NCBI RefSeq assembly: GCF_932526225.1 | Contig: NC_064048.1 | Coordinates: forward strand, 10,858,688 to 10,922,687 | Source of the DNA: Nematostella vectensis | Lineage: Eukaryota > Cnidaria > Anthozoa > Actiniaria > Edwardsiidae | DNA: 64,000 nt | Reading direction: 5' to 3' | Shown here: positions 13,101-21,936 of the stretch, piece after piece | Position numbering within the stretch: the first letter of the stretch is position 1 | Layout: the number at the start of each line of letters is the position of its first letter | Position numbers and translations under genes: made by a program | The notes under the pieces: generated by a model | The model's input: the letters and a program-made list of their open reading frames with translations, nothing else | Databases searched by the model: none | What the model was told of the DNA's origin: nothing

Positions 13101-13858
13101 CCCCCACCCTTCCCCCTCCCTCTGGCAACTGAGGCACATTTAAAGCCATGTTCCTCGCTAAAATTCGCTCGCCCGTGTTTCTTCATGGAATCATGAAACC
13201 AAGTGATGATAAGACATCTAATGGCTGAGTCAACAAAATTCTCATCGCTATTTTCAGGAGGAAAGTACCATTAATAGACGAAGCTACATCGATCGCCCCC
13301 CTGCTCCACCCCCCTTAGAAGAGAAGACGCCCTTGGACAAGCGCGCATCATTACCCCCTCCAGCAAGCGGCCGTCCCCCAGCCCCCATTCCTTCAGGAAC
13401 TATGGGTAGCGCGGTACCGAAGAGCACTATGGGTAGTGCGGCACCAGAAAGCATTATTGGTAATACGGAACCGAAGAGCACCATGGGTAATATGGGTCGC
13501 CGTGGCAGCCACGGGCAGGTCCCGACGCCATTTCTTGCCGCAATGACTTCGGCAAATATCGGTAAATTTCGATACTCCTACATTTCAAACTGCTCAATTC
13601 AAGTCTTTTAAGTATAATTAATGCAGAACAATATTATTATTTGGAAATTGACAACATTGTCACGCAAGTGGGATCTACAGACTTAAATTCTACGTCTAAA
13701 ATTAGCCAAATAATTGAGCTCCTAAAATCAGTATTATTTTGATGACAGATGACAACCCAATCCCACCCCCAGTCCCACGGAGACTGGCATCGTCGGCAGC
13801 CACTCGATCCAGCCCTCCGCAACCTGCTGCTAGGCCTAGGCCCGCTCCTCGTCGATAA
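1198..13858 (+). CDS. PIK3AP1: BCAP/BANK/Dof-type PI3-kinase adaptor, 5'-partial
   Basis: Nineteen exons keep one frame (744 residues, start lies before the window): 1198-1244, 3162-3306, 3520-3798, 4633-4832, 5759-5909, 6212-6256, 7664-7933, 8322-8453, 8694-8719, 8793-8834, 9187-9220, 9426-9496, 9674-9699, 9879-9912, 10371-10455, 11221-11406, 11932-11981, 13258-13561, 13749-13858. Residues 1-156 read as a DBB (TIG-like) domain, 158-223 as ankyrin-like helices (LLHFAAAFGLHQLA, DCHGRTPVDIA). Then follow YEQM, YIDM, three YEDM and YEDL, the YxxM type bound by p85 SH2 domains, and YINI, a Grb2-type site. The tail is rich in SH3-type motifs such as RPPPPVAPR and PPPVPRR. In vertebrates this family links receptors to PI3K at the membrane; an N-terminal TIR domain would lie upstream if present. 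Orthology to BCAP versus BANK1 cannot be settled here. Confidence 0.85.
1871..3130. repeat. 20-bp minisatellite, about 63 copies, in an adaptor-gene intron
   Basis: The unit GGGTATGTACCTGACTAATA is repeated head to tail almost without indels and fills most of the intron between exons 1198-1244 and 3162-3306. Variants carry GTGTGT or GTATAT. The variant order repeats with a 420-bp period (21 units; 1921-2340 matches 2341-2760), so a block was duplicated recently. One unit near 3010 lacks a G. Confidence 0.97.
3810..4322. repeat. 29-bp minisatellite, about 17 copies
   Basis: Degenerate 29-bp units built around CGACTTGCGTGACGCTAGG follow the exon ending at 3798. The first diverged unit starts about 25 bp after the splice donor. 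Copies differ by several substitutions. It is intronic and not coding; reading frames run into the array from the exon only by chance. Confidence 0.95.
5448..5585. mobile_element. Hairpin (palindromic) MITE-like element
   Basis: The two halves are imperfect inverted repeats. CCAGGGCGTCGCG near 5462 mirrors CGCGACGCCCTGG near 5553, and GGGCACACATGGAGGGCGCG near 5481 mirrors a complementary stretch near 5525-5548. The outer CCATCCT and AGGATGG close the hairpin. It lies in the intron before exon 5759-5909 and can fold into a stem of about 60 bp. Confidence 0.7.
6296..6765. repeat. 33-bp minisatellite, 14 copies, open on both strands
   Basis: Near-identical 33-bp units carry TCTCCTACCTTCTGTTGACT and CGAAGCC. 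Because 33 is a multiple of three and the unit lacks stops in one frame on each strand, both strands show repetitive open frames of about 200 codons. The array begins about 40 bp after the donor of exon 6212-6256 and is best read as intronic. Confidence 0.95.
7390..7640. repeat. Dispersed repeat, copy 1
   Basis: Patches in the same order match 61210-61440: ATACTGCG, then CAATTTCTGGCTCCCGTCAT (versus TTTCTGGCTTCCGTCAT), GATTTGA, GTTAGC, GAGAGTTCG and ATATTGAA. Identity is partial, which suggests an old interspersed element. No coding capacity was seen. Confidence 0.45.
8484..8580. repeat. GGTGAT/GGTGGT simple repeat
   Basis: Low-complexity (GRTGGT)n tract in the intron after exon 8322-8453. 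A T9/A6 tract follows near 8610. Confidence 0.9.
8829..9082. repeat. 29-bp array spanning a splice donor, about 8.5 copies
   Basis: The authentic donor of exon 8793-8834 (CACATCAG then GTAAAC) lies in the first unit, and each later unit repeats ACATCAG-GTAAACATGTGAC or a close variant. The array therefore holds serial copies of exon end plus 5' splice site. Reading past the true donor gives GTA AAC ATG TGA, an immediate stop. Confidence 0.95.
11687..11812. repeat. 24-bp minisatellite, 5 copies
   Basis: GTGTTGGTCATTGTGATGTG plus ATGT repeats five times in the intron between exons ending at 11406 and starting at 11932. Open frames on both strands are repeat artefacts. Confidence 0.93.
12181..12562. 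repeat. About 32-bp minisatellite, 12 copies
   Basis: Units of TTGACACGTGATTTCTTAGT followed by GCAAGTCGCCTA, moderately diverged, lie in the intron after exon 11932-11981. Each unit carries a CACGTG E-box palindrome or a one-base variant of it. Confidence 0.93.
12783..12955. repeat. 34-bp minisatellite, 5 copies
   Basis: GATTGGACACTTAGGATCCA followed by TCTTGCAGGCCTCT repeats five times in the intron before exon 13258-13561. Each unit contains CTTGCAGG, which resembles a 3' splice site, but no exon adjoins it. Confidence 0.93.
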
Positions 13859-16725
13859 AGAAAGCAGGGCAGATGACGCAAGCTATGGGCATGGTTCCAA
13901 GTATTACGTCATTGATGTTTGATTTAAAGTTGGAACCAATTTTGCACGCGAATCAGCGGGCATGTTTCTTGGAGACCAAAAAGTGTCCTCTTGCAAATAT
14001 AAAATCGCGAAGAGCAATATTCGTACAAACTGCGGACAATTGCTGTTTTCATACAACTGACGAAAAGCGAGAGCAGATCGCTACAGTGGGTAATTCTGCG
14101 AACCAAGTCCAATAGTCCGCGACATAAGTTGCCTAAAGCTGCATAAAACTCGAGAACTACAGGTGAACAAGTGCGAAAAAACTAAAAGTAAAGTGCAACG
14201 ATATATTTTTATATGCCTACAGACAAGTGCATGCAAAGGGCAAACAAGATACGTACAATATTCGTGCGTTCCTTCTAATAGCGTGTTCGCAAAACGCAAA
14301 CAGATGTACAGCCTTTTTAGACAAGCCTTATTGTTTTTATCAACATGCATAAGGTTGTAATTAGAAAGTTATCACATATATTTTTATAGTGTGTAAAGTA
14401 TCTAGGTTTTCTCGTGTTTTAGCGAGTATTTCGCGTTCTATAGGGCATTCGATGTTATAGCGAATATTTCAAATATTTCGTGTTTTAGGGAGTATTTAGT
14501 GTTTGAGAACACTGCGTTGTAGCTGATTCATATATTAGCTAGTTGGGACTTTTATATTGGGAGAGACAATACACTCCAGATAGACATGTGACTCTCAAAT
14601 AAAACCAAACAATTCCAAAGAGGTTCAATCAGTATTTACCAATGCGAGGGTTTTTTTTTCTCTATAAAATATTTAGTGTTGTGCGAACAACTGAAGGCAG
14701 CGTCTACCTCGCCAGGTATTTTAGCGAGTTTATTCTAATTTATCCTAGATTTTCTAAATCGCCAGGTATTTTAGCGAGTTTATTCTAATTTATCCTAGAT
14801 TTACTAATAGTCCAGCAAAGCACCGATGACGTCAGCATGCTAGGGGCGGGGCCATAACCTCGCAAGAACAAGCGATTTGATTGGTTGAGAAACTTGGGAT
14901 AAAATGCAATATACAACTCCTAGGGGGTGAACATTTTCCTGCGCCCAGAAATCAAGAAAAATGGCGGATGTAACAGCCAATTTCTAAGTGTTTCCGAGAG
15001 GAAAATTGCTCTTAAGCTCGTTTTATGTACTAAAACAATTATACCATTTCTATTTTGGCGAATAGTGGCTTTAAATATATATCTACTTCTAGCCGTCGTC
15101 TCTCGGTAGATATTTCGCCACTATCCACCTCAATGAAAATGGTAATTGTTAAATATTCCATGGTCTTCCTGATATGTTTATATTTGAAGGAAGGTGGTCT
15201 GGTGCGACGCAACCTTGACAGTTTTTTTAGAGTTGGCCAATGTAAATAACACACTATTGATTGACAAATTACCAGCCGATCAGCGTGGCAGGAAAATGCT
15301 TTACTGAGCTTAAGAACCGAAGAAAGTCTTATAGCCTCATGTTTGTGTCGATGTGATTCCTCGCGTACTGATTGGCCATTCTTTTAAAGCTTTGACATTA
15401 GTCATAATAACGCGCGTCTTCTTGTTTTAATGTGACGTCATAAACAAATTCGTTCACCTGTCACGGGGGTAGATTTCCATTGACCATTCTCTTGCATACC
15501 TCTTGTTTGCTTGGTTCAGTTTGCCCCTTGTGATGGTTGCATATCATCAAATAGGGGCAAATGGAAACTCCCTATTCTACGTCCGTGCGACGCGCGCAAC
15601 CGTGGCCACCACTACAAAGATTTGATGCGCTAGCCAATAAGCATGCCAGAATCTTTTCTGAACCTAACTTCATAGCTAAGAGGATTTTAATATCCACTGA
15701 GGTATTTATTTGCCTATCTGGTTTGCTAGTGGATCTGAGTTATGTTTCTCGCACACTTGTTAGCTTTACCAAAACTGTCAAGGTGGCCACGGCAGCTCGC
15801 GTCGCCCTGTAAATGGTACTTTTCATCAAATGATTGGTATGCCATATAAAATATTTCGTATTGTATCTTTAGTGTTCGAAATGTTACTCTAGGTAGCCCA
15901 TTACCAAATTTTGCCAAAAATAGATGTGTATCTTAAATTATTATTTTACCCATTATGATTTTTTAATAAATGATGTTGATCAGCCAATTATTTTGCTATT
16001 GTTTTCACGTGAAAAAACAGTCATTTAGTCACGGTCACAAATAGAGCGACTCGCAACATGCAACAACAGAACGATATCATATGTATTGTACGCATTAGCC
16101 ATTACTGATAAGAACAGTATAACAGTGGCATGTTTATTAATTAGAGCTTCATTTGGTAACCAACTGTTAAAAAACAAAGAATCAGTTTTACACTTTTCCT
16201 TTGTGTCATCTCAATTTGTTTTAAAGTCAACCTTCAAAACATAGCCATATACATTTTCATTAAATACATTCAATCGAATTTCGTGAGTTCTGGGAAATTC
16301 TTCCAAGAAAATGCTGCGACTTTTTTTTGTTTAGCCCTGCTTGCCTTCGTAGAGTTTAACAAACTTATATCAATCCCTGAGACTTCTTCTATAATAAACG
16401 TTTGCATTCTTAAAACTTTGCCAAAGTATACCATTTTTCGAAGACGTTTAAAAGACATGCTTGCATGATTAGAGTTCTGCAGACTTAGATACTTCTTCTA
16501 AAATGTTCAAAGAATTTAGATAATTGATAAGGCTTTTCCTATGTATGCTTGCAGTCTAAGAATTCTGCAATATTACGAAGGATTTTCCCAAAGAGATAGT
16601 TATATTCTAAGAATTCGGCAAACTGAGAACATTCTTCAAAGAAGTCTCTAAGAATTTAGGCCATGTCCTCAAGGCTTTGCCTATATGCTTGCATTCTAAG
16701 AATTCTTAGAACTCCACTTAGAACC
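13859..16725. other. Convergent 3' region between the adaptor gene and the CRD gene
   Basis: No gene was recognised. The first part is probably the adaptor's 3' UTR; an AATAAA lies at about 14598 (+). A 50-bp segment around GCCAGGTATTTTAGCGAG is tandemly duplicated at 14711-14805. Near 16540-16710 several diverged copies of GCTTGCATTCTAAGAATTC lie close to the CRD gene's stop codon. Short open frames of 60-85 codons show no family resemblance. Confidence 0.6.
14824..14890. promoter_or_regulatory. Promoter-like cluster (CRE, GC box, CCAAT) without an assigned gene
   Basis: Within 70 bp lie TGACGTCA (a perfect CREB/ATF site), GGGGCGGGGC (an SP1-type box) and ATTGGTT (inverted CCAAT). About 70 bp downstream is AAAAATGGCGGATG, which looks like a start context but opens only eight codons. 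A second TGACGTCA sits near 15432. It may be a promoter of an unspliced or non-coding transcript, or part of a repeat. Confidence 0.35.
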
Positions 16726-18148
16726 TCACTTGCCACGACGACAGCACCTTTGGGGGCACCCAGGCGCACACGAGAAATTAGGGGCGGAAGGCTGGCACAT
16801 TGGTGGACAACCCGAACCGAAAGCCGACTGCATGGGGTACTGGTAGGGTGACATCTGGGGCTGGTAGGAGGACATCTGGGGCTGGTAGGAGGGCATCTGG
16901 GGCTGGTAGGAGGGCATCTGGGGCTGCTGGTAAGAGGGTGTGGCGTGAGACATGGCGGAAGCTGCTGGAGCGGCGATCTGCTGGGGGTTGATCTGGATGG
17001 TGGCGCAGTAGCCGGTGGGGCAGGAGCTCTGCCTGAGCAGCCGGATGCCTGTAGGGAGGGACCAGCAGGGGCGACACTTGGATAGGGAGGCACCCGCCTT
17101 CATGGTAGACTTTGACCCCGGGGCTGACAATGCTGAAAGGAGGGATACGTTGTCACGTGTTACATTGTTATAGTCAGGTGTTGGTGATGGTGATGGTGTT
17201 GGTGATGCTGTTGTTGATGATGATGGTGTTGGCGATGTTGGTTGCTGTTGATGATGGTGGTGGTGGTGGTGGTTGTGGTTATGATACAGTTGGTGATGCT
17301 GTTGTTCATGATAATGGTGATGGTGATGATGCTGGTGATGGTGATAGTGATGATGGTGATGGTGATGGTGATACTGTTGTTGTTGATTATGATGATGGTG
17401 ATGGTGATGCTGTTGTTTATGGTGATGGTGATGATGCTGGTGATGATGGTGATGATGGTGATGGTGATGGTGATGGTGGTCTTGAAAGTGAAGATGAGGG
17501 AGATGGAATGAAAGGGTGGTCCAGGTGCTAGATTGTTTTAACGGAGGATTATTGTGATAATAACAAGGGCGTAGCCAGGGGAATGGTGATAATGATGATA
17601 AGGATGATGGTGGTGGTGTTGATGACGATGATGATGGCGATTATTATATAGGGCTCTTGCTGTTTCGTCATATACTCACGTGACTTAGGGTACTCTATTT
17701 TAGACACTGGAATAGATCCGACATATTTGGAGGCGACGGCTTTTTTTAGAAGCTTTTTGGCCTCGTTCTGGGGTAACTTGACACGAAGCTTCATGAACGC
17801 AACCAGACTTCCCTTCCTAGATGCTAGACAAGAACATTAAATGACCACAACATTTTAGAGTCTGTAATACATTGCTTTTCGTCTATAGTCCGAGAGTCCT
17901 CCTCTGAGCGTACAAAATCAACATCTCAAGCTGTGTTCCGTGGTCTGGTAACTCGCATGGCCGCAGCTCAGTTTATATATTTTTTTAACTTCGATTAACA
18001 CGGAGAACTTAACCAGGTAGATGATGGTTGTCAACCAAAACGTCCTCCTTGCTTTGCGATACTACTGAATCCAACAAATTGCCAACTCAGTGGGGAGAGG
18101 CACGGACAGTACAGAAAGAAAAGCTCTTGTGCCATCCAGTCCACCCCC

Positions 18149-18179
<31 letters not shown>

Positions 18180-21100
18180 ACAAACTGCGCTCCGGTCGCT
18201 TGTTTTGCAGTTCTGCAGCTTCCCTGTTAGAAAGTTCATCTTTCTACTTTTTCCGCCCTTCAGCGCCCCATTGTTAAAATCCCTCCATTTCTTAATATGA
18301 AGCAAAGAATTCCTTACTCAAACTTCTGAACTTCGCATCCGAGGAGGTTTTTGGACTCCAAAGCGGACTTCAGCTGGAAAAAAGGGATAAACTCGATTAA
18401 AAACTGTTTGTATACACTTTTTTTTTTCAAAAAGGTTACATTTGGAAAATCCATTCCGTTCCAGACAGCATTGCGCGCAGATTAATCATGAAGGCATGTT
18501 CCCCTTGACGTTAGGGCTGCCTGCGGTTTTAAAAGGAAATAAGGACAGCTGAAACTACCACGTGGCATAGGGATTCTGGTGATTCTCTTAGTGTGCTTGC
18601 CTTGACATTAGTGCTGCGTGCGCATTTATTAAACGAATGAACCGCTGTTGACTTACCGCGTGGCAAAGGATTTCGGTGATTTTCTTGGCGTGCTCGCCCC
18701 TAACGTTATTTAGGTCTGACTCGTATTTGAACTTTGTTGTTAGTTTGATGTAGAGGGAGCTCACTGCAAAAAAATATAAATATTTTATCTCGCTGGCGAA
18801 GGGATAGGTCTGACCGTATACATTTGTTAAATAATTATTTCAACTTGATCAAAAAGATCAAAATAGAAATGCTTTGGAAGGTAATCACCGTACTTACAAG
18901 TGTAACCTTGTCTGCTTGCGGTTACAAAGTCCCTTCAAAATTTGTCTTAACTTATAGCGACATACTGTAGCAGAAGGCTAGAAGCTTTCACACTCACACT
19001 TTAGAGATGAACTGTCGCGGGATTTCTTCCACTCAGGAACTGTAAATTTTTATTTGAATGCGGATTAGAACATTCCTGCCTAATGCTTCCTTGTAGCCAG
19101 AGTAGCCAGACGACTGGCCTATCCTACAGCCCGAGAACTAGAAGTGAATTACCAGCCTAGGCGCTGGCGTTTCTACCGGGTTGTCTGTGGTGAGGAGCAA
19201 AACAAAAGTGTGACATCACCTCGTCCAAGACCCCGCGCGTCGCCGCGGTATTCTACCAAGCACAGGAAACCCGGTGAGAACACCAGGGACTCGTGAATTA
19301 CCTTGGTTCGGGGATGCTGTGGTGGTGGTTGATGCGGAGGTTGGTTTGGGCATGGGCCGTTTGCGAGATGCCGCTGCCTTCCCAGCGGGCTTTGCGGCTT
19401 TCTTTGCAGCGATATTTGCGAGGATCTTAGCTGAAAAAGAAACGTTTTACCGCTTAGTAACGGACGGACCATTAGAAAAGTGAAGGGGACGGGAATGAGT
19501 AAATGCAGGTTTTCATCGGAGCTGCCCTCCCCAGTCCCCCTCCCCCGACCCCCTCGGAAAATGAATGCTTTTTCACTCTCGGTATTTTGCTAGAATAACA
19601 ACATAACAGGGACTCTACCCCTACCTGCCCCAGCAGCGGCTAGCGGTGACACAGCAGCTATACGTGCCGCCTGCCTAGCAGTTTGCGCCGCCGCTATTTG
19701 GGCGGCAGCAACGACTGCATCAGCGGCTTTCTTGGCGGCGTCCGACGCTTTTTTGGCGGCCGCAGCGGCGACAACAGCGTGTTCCTTCGCCTCTTTTGCA
19801 GCCTTCATCGCGGCCTCGACTACGTTTGCTGTCGCTTTCGCTGAGGCGTCTTCCCATCTCTGGTGGTCGTGTGCTCGGCTCAGTGGCCTGGGGTGGTGCA
19901 CTGCAACATAAAAAAGCGGATTGTGCAGCGAGGAGCACATTGCAGCACTGCTGGTCTAAGTAAGTTCGTGTTGCGTGATGCTGCATGTTGCGTGATGCTG
20001 CATGTTGCGTGATGCTGCATGTTGCGTGATGCTGCATGTTGCGTGATGCTGCATGTTGCGTGATGCTGCATGTTGCGTGATGCTGCATGTTGCGTGATGC
20101 TGCATGTTGCGTGATGCTGCATGTTGCGTGATGCTGCATGTTGCGTGATGCTGCATGTTGTGTGTGTTGGAAGGCGTACTTATGCTGTTTTTATAATGTT
20201 GTTCGATGGTTGTACTGTTTGAGCGTTGTTGTGTGATGGTTTATACCCTGGATACCAGGGGCTCCAAGCTTCGCAAATCGTTGTCGCCGCAAAAAGTTTG
20301 GAGGGTACCCAGGGTAGATAATTTATGTGACTTGAACAGGTTGTTGTGCTGTTTGTTGCCCATGTTGCAAGATGTTATTTCATGTTGTTGTGCTGTTTGT
20401 TGCCCATGTTGCGAGATGTTATTCCATGTTGTTGTGCTGTTTGTTGCCCATGTTGCGAGATGTTATTCCATGTTGTTGTGCTGTTTGTTGCCCATGTTGC
20501 AAGATGTTATTTCATGTTGTTGTGCTGTTTGTTGCCCATGTTGCGAGATGTTATTTCATGTTGTTGTGTTGTTTGTTGCCCATGTTGCGAGATGTTATTC
20601 CATGTTGTTGTGCTGTTTGTTGCCCATGTTGCGAGATGTTATTCCATGTTGTTGTGCTGTTTGTTGCCCATGTTGCAAGATGTTATTTCATGTTGTTGTG
20701 CTGTTTGTTGCCCATGTTGCGAGATGTTATTTCATGTTGTTGTGTTGTTTGTTGCCCATGTTGCGAGATGTTATTTCATGTTGTTGTGCTGTTTGTTGCC
20801 CATGTTGCGAGATGTTATTCCATGTTGTTGTGTTGTTTGTTGCCCATGTTGCGAGATGTTATTTCATGGTGTTGTGCTGTTTGTTGCCCATGTTGCGAGA
20901 TGTTATTTCATGTTGTTGTGCTGTTCTTAGCCATTTATAGCATGATGCTGTTGCTCTGTGAGGTAGCTTGGAGTCGCTACCGCGATTTCATATCTAACCG
21001 TGTCTTTTTCCTTACAACGCAACCAGTCCGTTCAGTCGCATCCGTCATCAATGCAGGTACCGTTTTCCCCGGTAGATAAAAAAGGAATTGCTGGCGAGCA

Positions 21101-21936
21101 GCCTTACAGCACCTCCCAACATGACAAACATGATGTGCAAACAGTTCCAGCTCTACTGGGCCTTAAATACGTGTAAGCTACACTGAGATGAATACCTCGT
21201 GTAAGCTAGACTGAGATGAATACCTCGTGTAAGCTAGACTGAGATGCATACCTCGTGTAAGCTAGACTGAGATGCATACTTCCTGTAAGCTAGACTGAGA
21301 TGCATACCTCGTGTAAGCTGGACTGAGATGCATGCCGCGTGTAAGCTAGACTGAGATGCGGACCTCGTGTAAGCTAGACTGAGATTAATACCCCGTGTAA
21401 GCTAGACTGAGATGCATACTTCGTGTAAGCTAGACTGAGATGCATACCTCGTGTAAGCTAGACTGAGATGCATACTTCGTGTAAGCTAGACTGAGATACT
21501 TACCTTGGGTGAAGTCCTTGGAGAAGTCCGCGTCGGTTGTGTAATCAGCATCATCCTCGTCATCGTTTGATTCCGTGCTGTATTTATCGATTTGATCTAC
21601 AAATGGTAATCACCATCACCATCACCATCACCATCACCATCACCATCACCATCATCATCATCATCATTATCACCTATAATATCACCACAATCATCGACAT
21701 AATCACCATCATCATCATCATCATTATCATCTAAACATAGTCGTCATTTCCTTGCTAAGAGAATACTGGTTGACTATGAAAAAGGACTAGATCTGTTATA
21801 AGTCCTAATGTACAAGTTTTGAGAAAATTTCAAGATTTCTCAAGAGATTTCAAGACAGTTTAACATAGTAAAAGTACGACTTACCTCCTAGAATCCCTTG
21901 CGAAGCAAGTGCCAACACAAATAGCGTGAGCCACAT
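16726..21936 (-). CDS. Secreted SEA-like protein with minicollagen-type CRD (putative nematocyst protein)
   Basis: Eight coding exons, in order on the minus strand: 21936-21885, 21596-21504, 19900-19625, 19430-19302, 18763-18657, 18373-18318, 17816-17680, 17132-16726. All phases agree, giving 418 residues. Residues 1-17 (MWLTLFVLALASQGILG) are a signal peptide. Residues 18-48 are acidic. Residues 75-135 are Ala/Lys-rich and probably a long helix, followed by a basic Pro/Thr linker. Residues 184-283 resemble a SEA domain (SLYIKLTTKF ... KFEKGSLVAFMKLRV). After CRPC and CPTGYC come repeats of YQPQMPS, then at 392-414 a cysteine module C-x3-C-x8-C-x3-C-x3-C-C, close to the minicollagen CRD that crosslinks capsule walls but with a longer second loop. 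ATG 21936 directly follows an AG acceptor, so a 5' UTR intron is likely. Function is inferred. Confidence 0.75.
17180..17500. repeat. GGTGAT-type simple repeat
   Basis: A long (GATGGT)n/(GGTGAT)n tract lies in the CRD gene's last intron. It produces Asp/Gly-rich or Met/Val-rich open frames that are not genes. Confidence 0.95.
18481..18640 (-). pseudogene. Decayed tandem copy of a SEA-domain exon
   Basis: The stretch 18558-18602 (ACGTGGCATAGGGATTCTGG...) matches the 3' half of exon 18763-18657 and its donor region at 18655-18698, with a 97-bp offset. A second, weaker copy lies near 18496-18535. Substitutions break the donor and frame, so this is a dead exon duplication inside the intron. Confidence 0.6.
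19968..20162. repeat. 17-bp minisatellite, 11 copies
   Basis: GTTGCGTGATGCTGCAT repeats with almost no variation in the intron upstream (in gene orientation) of the Ala/Lys-rich exon. All three minus frames are open because 17 is not a multiple of three and the unit lacks stops. Confidence 0.97.
20339..20925. repeat. 44-bp minisatellite, about 13 copies
   Basis: Units combine TTGTTGTGCTGTTTGTTGCC, CATGTTGCGAGATG and TTATTTCATG. Variants (CAAG/CGAG, TTCC/TTTC) alternate in blocks. Cys/Leu-rich open frames of 190-245 codons in all three plus frames are artefacts of the array, which lies in an intron of the minus-strand CRD gene. Confidence 0.96.
21168..21503. repeat. 28-bp array abutting a splice donor, 12 copies
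   Basis: On the minus strand the donor of exon 21596-21504 reads CAAG-GTAAGTATCTCAGTC. The next units read GAAG or GAG-GTATGCATCTCAGTC with TAGCTTACAC. The true 5' splice site therefore aligns with the first position of the repeat, and each later unit carries a donor-like GTATGC. Confidence 0.92.
21606..21735. repeat. CATCAC/CATCAT simple repeat
   Basis: A (CATCAC)n to (CATCAT)n tract in the first coding intron of the CRD gene, next to the acceptor of exon 21596-21504. Confidence 0.95.

Noticed and set aside
15561-15812. Plus-strand frame of 83 codons starting METPYSTS
   Set aside because: No domain, no splice signals, and no support from neighbours.
16656-17093. Alternative minus frame of 145 codons rich in Pro/Ser
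   Set aside because: Shadow of the CRD exon; the frame with the cysteine module is the one that stays in phase with the upstream exons.
18133-18170. Very long C/G homopolymers here and at 30150, 36493, 40728 and 60737
   Set aside because: Noted as simple tracts; lengths are prone to sequencing error, so no feature was claimed.
20206-21079. Cys/Leu-rich open frames of about 195-245 codons resembling membrane proteins
   Set aside because: Product of the 44-bp minisatellite in an intron of a minus-strand gene.
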